DNA from: Sepiola atlantica
Lineage: Eukaryota > Mollusca > Cephalopoda > Sepiida > Sepiolidae
Direction of reading: 5' to 3'
Assembly: GCA_963556195.1 (NCBI GenBank)
Contig: OY744517.1
Location: 152,263,882 to 152,327,881, forward strand
DNA: 64,000 nt
Part shown: positions 22,328-33,349 of the stretch, in pieces
Layout of the letters: every line of letters starts with the position of its first letter
How positions within the stretch are numbered: position 1 is the stretch's first letter
Program-made: the position numbers and the translations under genes
The notes under the pieces: generated by a model
Database searches by the model: none
What the model was told of the DNA's origin: nothing
What the model saw: only the letters and a program-made list of their open reading frames with translations

Positions 22328-22400
22328 TGCTCCGGGTGAGGTCCTAACTCACAACTTATGTCTGTGAGTACGACGCGCTAACCGATCAAACCAGTAGGGC
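22328..22400 (-). pseudogene. tRNA-like sequence (73 bp)
   Basis: On the minus strand it has GGTTAGCGCGTCGTACTC (D-arm/A-box like) and a T-arm GTGAG-TTAGGAC-CTCAC with a 7-nt loop. The 3' end is GGAGCA at the right spacing for a tRNA. The acceptor stem pairs poorly and the B box is mutated. It is probably a tRNA pseudogene or a SINE head. Confidence 0.45.
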
Positions 22401-22409
22401 TATTAACTA

Positions 22410-22945
22410 CATGAACCAGATTAGAGGGCTGCTGTTTTGAATAGAGTATTTTCTTCCCCCCTCTGTCTGTTTTATTCTTCTTTCCTTCTCCACTCTCCTC
22501 TCTCTCTATCTATCTCTCTCTCTCTCTCTTTCTCTACACTCGAATAAGGGTCTACCGACGAATTTGGCAAAATTGTTTGTTATTAAATCTGTTCCTGGTG
22601 TGATGGGTGATAGTGACAATACTTCTGCATGTGAGGGTAAAATCCTCTCTGCCTTTCTTTATTTGTAACTAATCAACAATAGATTAGGATAAGATATCAT
22701 GACATTAAAATCGATCGGAAATACACTATTTATTTTCTAAAACACAGAGCAATATTTGCATTAGATGATTGATGGGACGAATTTAATTATGAACCTTTTT
22801 TAAGGCAGTGATTGACGTCAATGAAATGGGGATAAATTAAGTTTATTTTATTTATTTCCTTATTTGTATGCCTCTATAATAATCACATTTCAATAGTCAC
22901 GTTTCAACTTATAATTAAAACTTTTATTTTTAAATTCACACATAC
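22410..22945. other. unassigned sequence with a (CT)n patch
   Basis: A CT-rich run at about 22490-22540 and a palindromic TGACGTCA at 22813-22820. Nothing else is recognised. Confidence 0.4.

Positions 22946-22947
<2 letters not shown>

Positions 22948-23021
<74 letters not shown>
22948..23021. repeat. (TA)36 array
   Basis: An uninterrupted dinucleotide array. Confidence 0.95.
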
Positions 23022-23023
<2 letters not shown>

Positions 23024-23571
23024 AAGTATTATCGGAAGACGATGACAATGGCTTGGTTGGGTAACACCGGCGGTCCTTGAAATGGTAAACAGGAATGACA
23101 ATATTCAGAAGTCAATAATTTTCAAATAATTTGTTTACCAATGTGTTATATTTGAACTGTGATGCAAGGTGTATGTATTCCTTTTTAAATTTTGGAAGGA
23201 AGCCCTCATCCTCACAAATTAAAATACATCCACTCGTCGCAGTGTGTTTTTTGCCAATAATATATATTTGCTAATATATATTTACCAATATAATATTTGA
23301 ACTCACAGCCATTCACATTAATTTCATTCTCTGCCACTGATTTCTCTCAGCCCGGACCTCGGTCCTGCGCTCCCAGTAGTGGCTACTCCTTCTTCTCATT
23401 AACCCATCATGTCAACCCAATATTTTCATGTACTTGCATGACATTTTTCTTAAAATTATCATCCTGAGGAAGTTTTACAAATAAAGACGAAACGTTGATG
23501 AATACATAAAAAAATATTTTTATTTTTAACTTAAAAAAAAAAACATCTTTTGGTTTTTCCTTTTTCATTTC

Positions 23572-23572
<1 letters not shown>

Positions 23573-23663
<91 letters not shown>
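23573..23663. repeat. (TA)45 array
   Basis: An uninterrupted dinucleotide array about 90 bp downstream of a hammerhead-like CTGAGGA...GACGAAACG string. Confidence 0.95.
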
Positions 23664-23664
<1 letters not shown>

Positions 23665-23665
<1 letters not shown>

Positions 23666-24815
23666 ATACACAGATCAAATTTTCTTAAATACTTCATCGG
23701 ATAGACGCTAAAAATGTCGTTGCAACTTCATTATTTTACAATTATTTCGAAATATTTAAAAGAAACTAGAATAAATGAAAACCTAGCAATGCAGATATCA
23801 AAATTGTTGACCTTTTTCTTCTGTTTATTTCATCAAACTGCTGTTATTTTCTCATAAAGCACAGATTTTCTATTAGTTTCATTTTGTGTGCCTATTTTTT
23901 ATTTGATTTGTTCATTTCTCATTCTTTCTTTCGTCTTTCTTGCTCCCTTCATTTTAGTTTTCCTTTCAGTTTCATCTTCTCTACTTTTTCTCTTCGCACT
24001 ATTTATTTCTAATTGCACAACCATCCAATATTTTTCTGACCCCTTTTTTTATTCATTCGTTTGTTTTCTTCCTCGTATTTTTTTTTTTTTTGTTTGAAAG
24101 ATGAACCCCGGTAATCAGGATGCTGGTTAATGAAGCATCGGGGCGTAGCTCGGCAAGAATTGATGCCCTGAGGCGATCACGGGAATCAGTTAGGTCTCTC
24201 TCAAACAAGAGGCCATGAAGGGGCGACAGCTTGACACATAGCTGCCCGGCCAATATTGCCAATAGACAGAGGTTACCGACAATCGTAACGAAATCTAAAC
24301 TTTGCTTCTCGTTATCGGACTTATTATATCGGAGAGCGACCCCAGAAACGATGACTTAAAGTGTTATCTCGCGTCATTTTACAGATCGCCATTTTTCTTT
24401 TTTGAAGATGATCGTGTTTTTAAGTCTTATTTATTTTCGTTTTAATATTTGTTTTCGTTTAGAGGGGGGGGGCGTTTTATGTTTGTTTGTATTTTACGCT
24501 GCGTATTTTTATTTTATGTATTTACACACACACATATATTATTTACGAAAGCTGAGTTAATCAACGTTTGTTTCCCTCGGGTTTTTCCTATATATTTTAA
24601 TCATACAAAATACATGATAATACAGTTCTCAATTGTGGGATTGAGTTATGTTTGTAAACACTTCTATTTTACTTGTTCTAATTAGACGTAATTTGTAATT
24701 GGGATATCTCTTAATAATTTTCTAACACTTTCACCCTTTCCTACTGTATTTTGTTTGTCCCCATACCGATCTTAATTTATACGCCGTTTAGCACTCACAC
24801 TTTCGTTTCTTTCTC
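23665..24815. other. unassigned sequence
   Basis: T-rich patches at 23815-24095 and a GC-richer block at 24095-24330. Neither is assignable to a gene or repeat family. Confidence 0.4.
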
Positions 24816-24823
24816 TCTCACAC

Positions 24824-24883
<60 letters not shown>

Positions 24884-24897
24884 CACACACACACACG

Positions 24898-24954
<57 letters not shown>

Positions 24955-24959
24955 ACCTT

Positions 24960-25029
<70 letters not shown>
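24824..25029. repeat. compound (CTAT)n(CA)n(TA)n(CT)n
   Basis: CTAT 24824-24883, CA 24883-24915, TA 24915-24951 and CT 24965-25029. The 121-codon frame here is repeat-encoded. Confidence 0.95.
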
Positions 25030-25033
<4 letters not shown>

Positions 25034-25539
25034 TTACTTTAGAGTCGCAAGTAAAAAAGAAAGCAAAGGATCACAAAAAATTGGAATGGTCCATTATATT
25101 AAACAAAATTGAATAGCAATGCAAGCAGTAATGCTATTAAATCACTAATTGATAGAGAGAAAGGGCGGGACAGAAAGGACGACAGAGAAAATTGAGGAAG
25201 AGATAAATAGCGACTAGAAAGAAGCTAATTTTGGATTTTTTCTTTATATTTTAAAATATTTAAGTGGTCTTGCAAACTCACTATTTCCTAATTTAAACCT
25301 TTTAACCCGAGCTCAATGGATGACTTAAAGGGTCACATAAAAAGCTAATTTCAGCTTACCCTGACCTTCTCAAAACTCGATCTGCACTGCACTTTATACA
25401 CAATGAGCCTTCTCTTCTGATTATGCTTTTTAATTTATCTTTATATCTCAGTATAATTTGATATTAAATAAGGAATTCCATTAGACGTACATGGAATCGA
25501 TTTGAAAGATTCTGCTGGTAGACGACTAGTATATAATGT

Positions 25540-25829
25540 GACACAATTGAGTGTGTAAATATCTCCACTGGACCATCTGCAAAAAAAACGAATATCCAGT
25601 GTAGCAGCAAGTCCTGGGAACATATACCTGAAATAACTGTTGGAAATAAGTCATACATCATCTAATAGTACTATGTAGCATCTACAGCTACATACTTAGA
25701 AAACAGAGCTGTTAAACATGACATAGTGATATCAGACAAGAGGGAGAAAGTAGCAACCCTAATTGAGTTCAGTGTCCTTAAGAACACACCAACTCACGTT
25801 TCAAAGTTCACGAAAATATGGTTGCAAGA
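25540..25829 (+). pseudogene. probable LINE C-terminal relic, part 1
   Basis: Across frames it reads SSKSWEHIPE, ENRAVKHDIVISDKREK and LIEFSV. This resembles the WEHxPE...PDIVxxDK...LIDxxVP order of LINE C-terminal domains. It is interrupted by a SINE insertion at 25830-26170. Many stops are present and the identification is tentative. Confidence 0.4.
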
Positions 25830-26170
25830 TCATTGATTGATACACCCCATAAACTGGTATCGTCTTGGCCTTCGGGGCTTGATTTACGCCGGTCTATGGG
25901 TCTGTCCTGTGCAGTTCCAGGAGGTCCACCCTCCCAGGCTTTGCCTTCCCTCTTTGGGGAGGAGTAAGTTTGTTGCTTACTGTCTGAGGCGCCCCTACCG
26001 GGGAATGCCGACGGGGCTGTCCAGGCAATTTTTAATGGCCAGAGTGCTCACCTTCTCGGGCGCTGGCTTTTCAAACCCCACTTTCCCGACCCGAGCTTGG
26101 GTCACATCTTACTTGTGGGAGTAAGATAAACCTGGCCTTGTGCCTAACCTCCTGGGGAGGTAAATATAAT
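25830..26170 (+). mobile_element. U2-headed SINE family, copy A, with 17-bp target duplication
   Basis: A perfect 17-bp direct repeat, AAAATATGGTTGCAAGA, flanks it (25813-25829 and 26171-26187). That gives a 341-bp insertion by target-primed retrotransposition. The head (TATCGTCTTGGCCTTCGGGGCT, 25859-25880) is a diverged form of the U2 5' end better preserved in copy D. The body shares GAGGTCCACCCTCCCAGG, GTAAGTTTGTTGCTTAC, GTCTGAGGCGCCCCTACC and ATCTTACTTGTGGGAGTAAG with copy D. There is no coding role; the open frames in it are incidental. Confidence 0.85.
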
Positions 26171-26187
26171 AAAATATGGTTGCAAGA

Positions 26188-26480
26188 AAGGGCTATGTAA
26201 GAGATTCGTACATGGACTGGCCACTCAATAGCTGTGACTAAAATGCATCTGACAACCTGTGAAGTCCATTTAAGTGAGAAATGTATTCCAATGGTTGACA
26301 TTTAAACAACAAGTATGGACTCTGGAAAGCAGTAAACATTGCTGCAAATAACTTATCAGTTGCTACGATAGCACATTTAACATCCGCTCTCAATAACAGA
26401 CTGTTAAAAGTTATTGAAAAGAAAGGAACATCAGTGCAGTCAATGATGCAACACTTTCCTTTGTTGTACATCTGTTAATT
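26188..26480 (+). pseudogene. probable LINE C-terminal relic, part 2
   Basis: Continues the sequence interrupted by copy A. One frame reads AVNIAANNLSVATIAHLTSA then KVIEKKGTSVQSMMQHFP. I do not recognise this end with certainty. Confidence 0.3.
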
Positions 26481-26839
26481 TGCCTTTTGTTTTTTGTTCG
26501 ATCTCAATTTTGTTACATTCTCATTGAAGTGGCTATTTGGAGTTGACTATTTATATTCTTTTATTTATATATATTCTCTCAAAATCTACAAATAAGTGAA
26601 CAGTATTGTACAGAACCTTGATTTCAAATGAAATATTGGCAGTAAAATGCGTTTATTTTATTAATCACATAACATTTTTCAAAGTACAACAATAGTGATA
26701 CTCTACTTATTCTCAATGTTTCCATATGTGAAGTATCTTTCTTTCTATAGTTGCCTTTATCTCTATTCCTATGACACCTTTTTTCACTCTCGTTCGCTTT
26801 GCCTTTCTTTCTAGCTATATCTCCCTTCTCCTTACCTCT

Positions 26840-26840
<1 letters not shown>

Positions 26841-26899
<59 letters not shown>
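26841..26899. repeat. (TA)n array
   Basis: Abuts the first readable codons of the following LINE. Confidence 0.95.
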
Positions 26900-26901
<2 letters not shown>

Positions 26902-28476
26902 CAAACAACTGGACCTGACAACATCCAAATCATCGTGATTAAAAAACTGCAATCTGAACTAGCTCCTATTTTTACAAAACTGTCAATCGTTGATTAAAGT
27001 ATAAGTGCTTCCCAACACCTTGGAAAACCTCGTCAGTCTATCCAATATTTTAAAATACTGTTCGTCGGTCCTCTGCGCTTCAGTACAGACCAATCGGTCT
27101 CATGTGCGGCATGTTTAAGTAGCCTGAATCTGTGATAAACCAAGAAGTTGTTAATTACCTTAGCAAACACAGCCTACTAAGCGACAAGCAATATGGATTT
27201 CGCCCTGAAAGATCAACAGCCGATGTGATAACTGTAATATCACACAGGATCAGTGAATCTATTGACGGGAGCTTCGTTTCTAGAGCAGTAGCTATTTACA
27301 TAACAAAGGCTTTTGACAGAGTTTGGCATAAAGGTTTACTTCACAAGCTTGCTAGCTATGGAATATTTGAAAATGTACTCTAAACCATAAAATCCTTTCT
27401 ATCTGATAGATTTATAAAATCAGTCGTTGATGAGCAGAAGTCTGAAGCACACCGTATCAACGCCGGCGTGCCTCTCGGCCCAACTATCTTCCTGATCTGC
27501 ATACATTATCTCCCAAGCCGCATTCTAAGAGCATTCGTCGACATTTATGCTGATGACACAACCATCTATGGAAACCTCTCGAATGATCAGGTTCTTTCTG
27601 GATCTCTCTCTTCCGACCTGGAGCAAGTGGTGCAATAGGGGGAAAGGTGACTGGCTACTTTTAATGCGTCAAAGACCAAGCTCCTCTCATTTACCCACCA
27701 ACGCTCTGATTCCCACTTTGACCCAGTTGAAATGAACGGCTCTCCCCTTGAGAAAGCCCACTGCTTTGATAAGCTCATGGAACTGACCTTTTATTCACAT
27801 TTAAAATGGAAGACTTACATCAAATATGTTGCTAAGACCGTTGGAAAATGGTTGGATCTCACGCCCGACGCCATCCTCTAGCTGTACAAGATTCAAATAC
27901 GCTCTAAGATTTAGTACTGCTGTCACATATAGGAAGGTGTCGCTCTAAACATCTATTCCTGCCTTGACAGAGTCCAAAACCGACTTCGGAATCTAGTGGG
28001 GAATGTCCTCTTCTCTTCCCTACAGTCACTCTCTCACAGAAGAGATGTTGCTAGTCTTTCTTTGCTCTACCGTTATTTTCATAGCAGGTGCTCGACTGAG
28101 CTCGAACCTATTGTCTCCTCTTGTAAAAAATTAACAACTAGAACCCGTCTAGCTACTACCACTGACAATGATTTCCCGTTCTCCCTCTGCATGTCCAAGA
28201 GGAAACGAAACTTTCATGGGTAGAGTTTCTTTCCTAGGACTAACTTCTGTGGAACACATTGCTACGAGCCTGCTTCCCAGCCGACTACAATATGGATTAT
28301 TCAAGTTCAATGTAAAGAGATTCTTGTTGAACCGTCTACCTAGATAATCAATTTCTGCCCTGCTACAACCATCGTGCCGGTGATCGCGATGTCTTACCGT
28401 TTACCCGTCAAACTCTGTAACTCTTATCCTCGAGTGGGCGTTGAACCTTGACAAGCGGTGAACTTGATTGTAAACA

Positions 28477-28478
<2 letters not shown>
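26900..28478 (+). pseudogene. LINE (Jockey/CR1-like) reverse transcriptase, 5'-truncated and broken
   Basis: Frames in order give TGPDNIQIIVIKKLQSELAP (26910-26970), then SDKQYGFRPERSTADVITVI (from 27182). Motif A is present as ITKAFDRVWHKGLLHKL, with Tyr in place of the usual first Asp. SEAHRINAGVPLGPTIF follows, with a four-residue deletion in the GVPQGSVLGP motif. Motif C is YADDTTIYG (about 27548-27574). The thumb is RVQNRLRNLVGNVLFSSLQS, then SHRRDVASLSLLYRYFH and FPFSLCMSKRKR. Stops and frameshifts recur. It starts exactly at a (TA)n array and its 3' UTR runs to about 28478. The substitution and deletion in conserved RT motifs mean it is dead. Confidence 0.88.

Positions 28479-28520
<42 letters not shown>
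28479..28520. repeat. (TA)n array
   Basis: Separates the LINE 3' end from hammerhead-bearing repeat copy 2. Confidence 0.95.
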
Positions 28521-28524
<4 letters not shown>

Positions 28525-28762
28525 AAGTATGTTTTTGGGTTGATATATTTGATGTTATATATTTTTATGTATTTTTGTATATATTTTTATATATTTTCAA
28601 AGTTTAATTTTATTACCTGTAGTAGTATAACTGCGGTAATGGTCCTCTGATGAGAAGAATTATCTTTGAAAACTCATGAGCTAAGGACTTTAAGATACTT
28701 TGCTTGATCTTTGAATTCTAAATAAAATTTGATTAACACCTTATTTTATTACTTCATTTTAT

Positions 28763-28770
<8 letters not shown>
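28525..28770 (+). repeat. 240-bp hammerhead-bearing repeat, copy 2
   Basis: Aligns along its whole length with 12290-12536 with few differences. It is bounded on both sides by (TA)n arrays and contains the hammerhead at 28641-28689. Confidence 0.9.
28641..28689 (+). ncRNA. hammerhead ribozyme candidate, type I
   Basis: The core is CTGATGA (28647-28653), the canonical U7 form. Stem II is GAAGA/TCTTT with ATTA loop (28654-28667), and GAAA lies at 28668-28671. Stem III is A28671-T28682, one A-C mismatch, CT/AG and a CATG loop. H17 is A28683, with cleavage predicted after it. Stem I is GGTCCT with AGGACT, six pairs including one wobble. It matches the 12.4-kb copy with only position 7 differing in the core. 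Confidence 0.75.

Positions 28771-28827
<57 letters not shown>
28771..28827. repeat. (TA)n array
   Basis: Follows hammerhead repeat copy 2 directly. Confidence 0.95.
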
Positions 28828-28828
<1 letters not shown>

Positions 28829-29108
28829 TTTCTTTTGTGTCGTTTTCAATCTTCTTATTTCATCTATCTTTATGCACAACTCTGTTGTACGTCATTCCTA
28901 TCGTTCCCAAACTTTTGTTTTCAATCGACCACCATTAATTCTTCGTCTCCATCTTCCAACCGAGACCGACCGACATTTTCATCCTTGATGAAAAGGAAAT
29001 GAAAACTTACGTAAAACAAAACGGAATTGCCGATTTCAGAGTCGCAACCGGAGAAATGGGACAATTTTCCTTATTTATGTATTTCTTTTCTCTCTTATTT
29101 CGATTATC

Positions 29109-29217
<109 letters not shown>

Positions 29218-29219
29218 TG

Positions 29220-29900
29220 GAGGGGGGTATATGTGTGTTTTATTTCATCGCCTTCGCCGATTTTGATTGTAATAATTTCGTCAAATCACATTTCACGGCT
29301 AATTCAATTCCAAACGGTTACAGGGGAAAAAAGACGCAATGCCTGCTCGCGTTGTTTGTGGGTGTTTGTTGAAGACAACGAAAGGAAGAACAAATGAATA
29401 AACAGATAAAAATAATAATAAAAAAAGATGGATGCAAAAAAAAAAGATGTCTACGAGACGACGTCGTGGATGAGGCCGGGGTCAATTCATGAGCAGCTTC
29501 AGAAGAGAAAAAAACAACAAAAAAACAAAACAAAAGAGCAGCAGGAAAACTCTCACCGCCCAAAACAAAACAAAACCAAAAAAGATGCAATGATTGGGCT
29601 AATGCTGGTTTGACTTTAACAAATATCGCCTGAGGCTAAATAACCGTGTTTTTTGTTTTTTTGTTGTTTCTTTTTTCATATCAGCGCCGAAACAAAACGC
29701 TGTCACATGTCATCATCACAGCATAACATGAGGGGGTGGGAGACAAACATTAGGGGGTGGGGGCAAAGGTACGAAACAGAAAGGCGTTTCACGTGGTCTA
29801 ATAGCCATAGACTGATTATTAATTTGTACGATTGCTGAAAGCAGAATTATAACCTCAAGCCAACCTCTCTCGCAATACGGATCCATCAATATATTTATCC
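29220..29900. other. unassigned sequence, A-rich
   Basis: Contains A-rich patches (29390-29590) and a G-rich stretch (29725-29765). No gene is recognised. Confidence 0.4.
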
Positions 29901-29904
29901 CCCC

Positions 29905-30228
<324 letters not shown>

Positions 30229-30603
30229 TAGCAAATGTATGCTCCGTTCGATCGCATGTTTTTGCTAGGTTGGGTGACTAATATCATTGTGGACGAACTA
30301 CATTCACTGATCCCCAAAGGAGTTGGTAACAACTGAGAGGATGATATCATGAAGAACAAACACTACCCCTAAAAGAGGGGTTAATGCTTGGGAGGATAAT
30401 TTTTTTATGACAACAGAATAGATAGTACACTACGTCGCTCCACCCAAAAAAGGAGAAGGTAATCTTCGGAGGATGGTATTGTAAAGAATGAACATATATT
30501 ATAGTGCCCCCCTCCCTAAAAAAAGAGAAGGTAATGCTTGGAAGGAATGTATACTGACGAAAAAACATATACAACACTAGCTGCCAAAGAAGATAAGGGA
30601 TTT

Positions 30604-30780
30604 GGGTATGTGGAGAGCTATATGTGAGGGGACAATGCGCATGCTGGTGTCAGTTCGCATAAATGCATTTTGGGGGAATTGCTTAACAGTACATGCCTAT
30701 AATTCCCCCAAAATGCCCTTATGCGAACTGAAACCAGCATGCAAACTTACCCTTCACTCTATAGCGCTCCGCGTCCCCAA
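30604..30780. repeat. long hairpin-forming inverted repeat, arms about 78 bp
   Basis: Arm 1 (30604-30680) and arm 2 (30701-30780) are near-complementary across a 20-nt spacer. The inner 45 bp are best (CATGCTGGTGTCAGTTCGCAT against CATGCTGGTTTCAGTTCGCAT; CATTTTGGGGGAATT against its exact complement). It lies about 130 bp 5' of PLE-D coding sequence. It could be a palindromic MITE, an inverted PLE end or a small-RNA precursor. Confidence 0.85.
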
Positions 30781-30908
30781 CTCTCTGTGCTAAATGACAC
30801 CCCAAATAACCCCCTTGCACTAATCAACAACCACCGCTAACTAAAAATAACCTTGATCTCACCCCTCAATTTCTCCTATCTTTTCCACCTAACAATTCCA
30901 ACTTTACT

Positions 30909-31377
30909 TTGGTCCAGAACTTGAGCATACAAACCCAAACTACTTATGATAATATAAATAATACAAATGCTATAATAAAAACCCATACAAAATGCACACT
31001 TACATTGGGGCTAGTGCCTTCCCACATCAATACCCGAATCTCAAACCATATCTACTCCTTCAAACACAATAATAACAATGCGACTGGTACCTCTCTATCC
31101 AATTTAATAAAAAAACTTTAACAGTACAAACACTCCCTACTCACTACATTGGTCAATATTAAAAAGGTCTAAATCATACACTCTAGGATCTGCTTTCTTC
31201 CAACTATGTACATTAGAAACATTTATGATACATTATGAAACAGCAACTAAAAGCAAAAATATTATCAACTCTAAACACGAACTTATCTCAAATTTCAGGC
31301 ACCAACGAAAATTTAAATACATAAATGTCATTACTCCCTCTGACACCCCTCCTCCCAGCCAAAAACCCCATCTCTAA
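30909..31377 (+). pseudogene. PLE-D: GIY-YIG endonuclease C-terminus of a Penelope-like element
   Basis: Frame 30909-31121 ends in RISNHIYSFKHNNN then TGTSLSNLIKKL. A one-base shift in the A-run near 31112 moves into frame 31117-31377: FNSTNTPYSLHWSILKRSKS, LCTLETFMIHY, SKHELISNFRHQRKFKYIN, stop. The order His-rich arch, SLSNLIKKL, W-I-LKRSKSY, E-F-I, ELISxxRHQxKF is that of the PLE GIY-YIG domain after the YIG motif. The upstream YIG itself is not clearly readable, and no RT is present, so the copy is 5'-truncated. Confidence 0.72.
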
Positions 31378-32900
31378 CATTAGACTAATTCTTAAATTCT
31401 ATAATTTGTTAACTTTTTAACTCTTAACTTTTCCAACCTTACAAATAATCATCCCAATAACATGGCGTATGCACCTAATACCTCTATTAAGCCATAACAC
31501 TTAATGTAAATTTAGGACCAACATTCTTCTCCACTCCACTAATCCTTAATCGCCTCTACTCCAACACTTTAATTCCTATTCCCTTTTTTCAATTACGAGC
31601 CAACCCCCGTACATAACTATCCATTGCCTTTCTTATCTCATTTTTGCATCGACTCTGTTGACCCTTCGCTCTACTGACAATCTTTTTCTCATAGATTCCA
31701 TTACTCTCACCTTCAAACTACGCTCCATGGTTACTCTTATAATGGCCCATTTCCCCTTTAAAATCTATCTGTTATTTCAATACTCGATGTCATCACTTCG
31801 GTGACATAATGCAACCCATAAGCCTTATACTAGGACTGAATTGTTGCAAACATAGTACCGCTGTCCCCAATGTTAACTTCAGTTATATATTAAAGTATCT
31901 TATTTAGTCAAGCATCTAATATTTAACTAACTGGGAAATATATAAGGTCTTTAAACATTAAATTCTGAAATACTATAATTGTCCGGATTATTACATCTTA
32001 AACACGTAAATTCCAGATTTATAATCGTCTGAGCCCTAATCTTCCCAATTTGAACCCTTTAAAACTTTCTGAATTATATATAATTTTGTATAAAAATCCG
32101 TTTAAATACGGGGACACCCCCCTCCCGAACTGTTTACTTACTAACCTGAAACGCTACTGTTTTAACTTATTGAAACCCCACCCCAACTACTAACTGAAGC
32201 CAACCAAGGCCTGGCATTATATTGTTGGTTTCTAACGATAAGCTGTAACTAAACAAACTCTTCCCCTACCCTACTCCCAACATCAGCCATAGTTCCATCT
32301 ACTAAACTAAACCTCCTCACCCACTCCCCTTATCTCTCACTCCTTTCCCCACCTTTTACTGGCTTCGTCTCCGACCAGAAATCTCCCTCTCATTTCTTAG
32401 ATTCGATCGAGAGTAACTACTTAAATTCCCGACTGCTGCTTATAATATACACAACATTTTAAACTAAACTTCTAAAAAACTATTTTCATTCTCGGTCCAC
32501 GGAAGTATTTTAAAATGGCCCTTATTCTCAAAATTACATCCAAACAAGTGCTTCCCATCTACGATTAAACTTTACATCTTTCTATTGGATTTACTTCATT
32601 TTGAACATATTTAACGCTGTCTCCACGAAATCCCTTTTTTCATCTTTAAATCATTCTTCACCGGACATCCACCAACTGGACAGACTCCATATTTTGATAA
32701 CCTTTTTACACGCACACTCTTACTTTCTATTACTTTATTTTGTTTCTTGAACTTGTCAAATTTTGAATTTTGGCTATTTCTACTGCCAACTTATCCATCT
32801 ATGTAATTCCTCTGATGATAAAATTTTAATCTTTGAAAAACCTTGGCTTAAGGAAAGAAAAATAAACATGTTTTTATCGAGTACACCTTGCACTGAACAA
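31378..32900 (+). mobile_element. PLE-D 3' non-coding region ending in a hammerhead relic
   Basis: AC-rich, CT-rich non-coding sequence in the same orientation as PLE-D. It ends with the hammerhead relic at 32806-32856 and AATAAACATG. It is assigned to PLE-D by orientation and by analogy with the 12.3-kb and 28.6-kb repeats. I see no gene in it. Confidence 0.5.
32806..32856 (+). ncRNA. decayed hammerhead ribozyme at PLE-D 3' end
   Basis: The core is CTGATGA (32812-32818) and GAAA (32835-32838). Stem I is TTCCT (32807-32811) with AGGAA (32851-32855), five perfect pairs. Stem III is AA/TT, an A-C mismatch and CC/GG around a TT loop, with H17 A32850. Stem II (TAAAA/TCTTT) has lost two pairs compared with the 12.4-kb copy. 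Activity is unlikely but the ancestry is clear. Confidence 0.6.
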
Positions 32901-33039
32901 TCAAAGATGAAATAGATTTGCACTCTTTATTCCTTCATTTATCTTTAGAATTGCTCTATATCATATATATTAAACCATTTCACTATAGGTTCAATTCTCT
33001 AAAAGTATGCTTTTAGGTTCATATTTTATTTATTTTATA

Positions 33040-33054
33040 AATATATATATACAT

Positions 33055-33094
<40 letters not shown>

Positions 33095-33140
33095 GTTTAT
33101 ATATATATACCACTTTCCCTTCTATTGTTCTCTCTCTTTG

Positions 33141-33174
<34 letters not shown>

Positions 33175-33270
33175 CTACCTCCCTCTGTTTGACTATCGCT
33201 CTCTTTCTATTTCACTCTTTCCATCTCCCTATTTCTCTGTACATTTCTCCTCTGCATTATCTTTCCTCTC

Positions 33271-33347
<77 letters not shown>
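33040..33347. repeat. three (TA)n arrays
   Basis: Arrays at about 33040-33112, 33143-33175 and 33274-33347 with CT-rich spacers. Confidence 0.9.
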
Positions 33348-33348
<1 letters not shown>

Positions 33349-33349
33349 C

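Noticed and set aside
22328..22400. An intact tRNA gene
   Set aside because: The acceptor stem does not pair, the anticodon arm cannot be drawn convincingly and the B box is mutated.
24751..25116. 121-codon frame
   Set aside because: Entirely encoded by CTAT, CA, TA and CT microsatellites.
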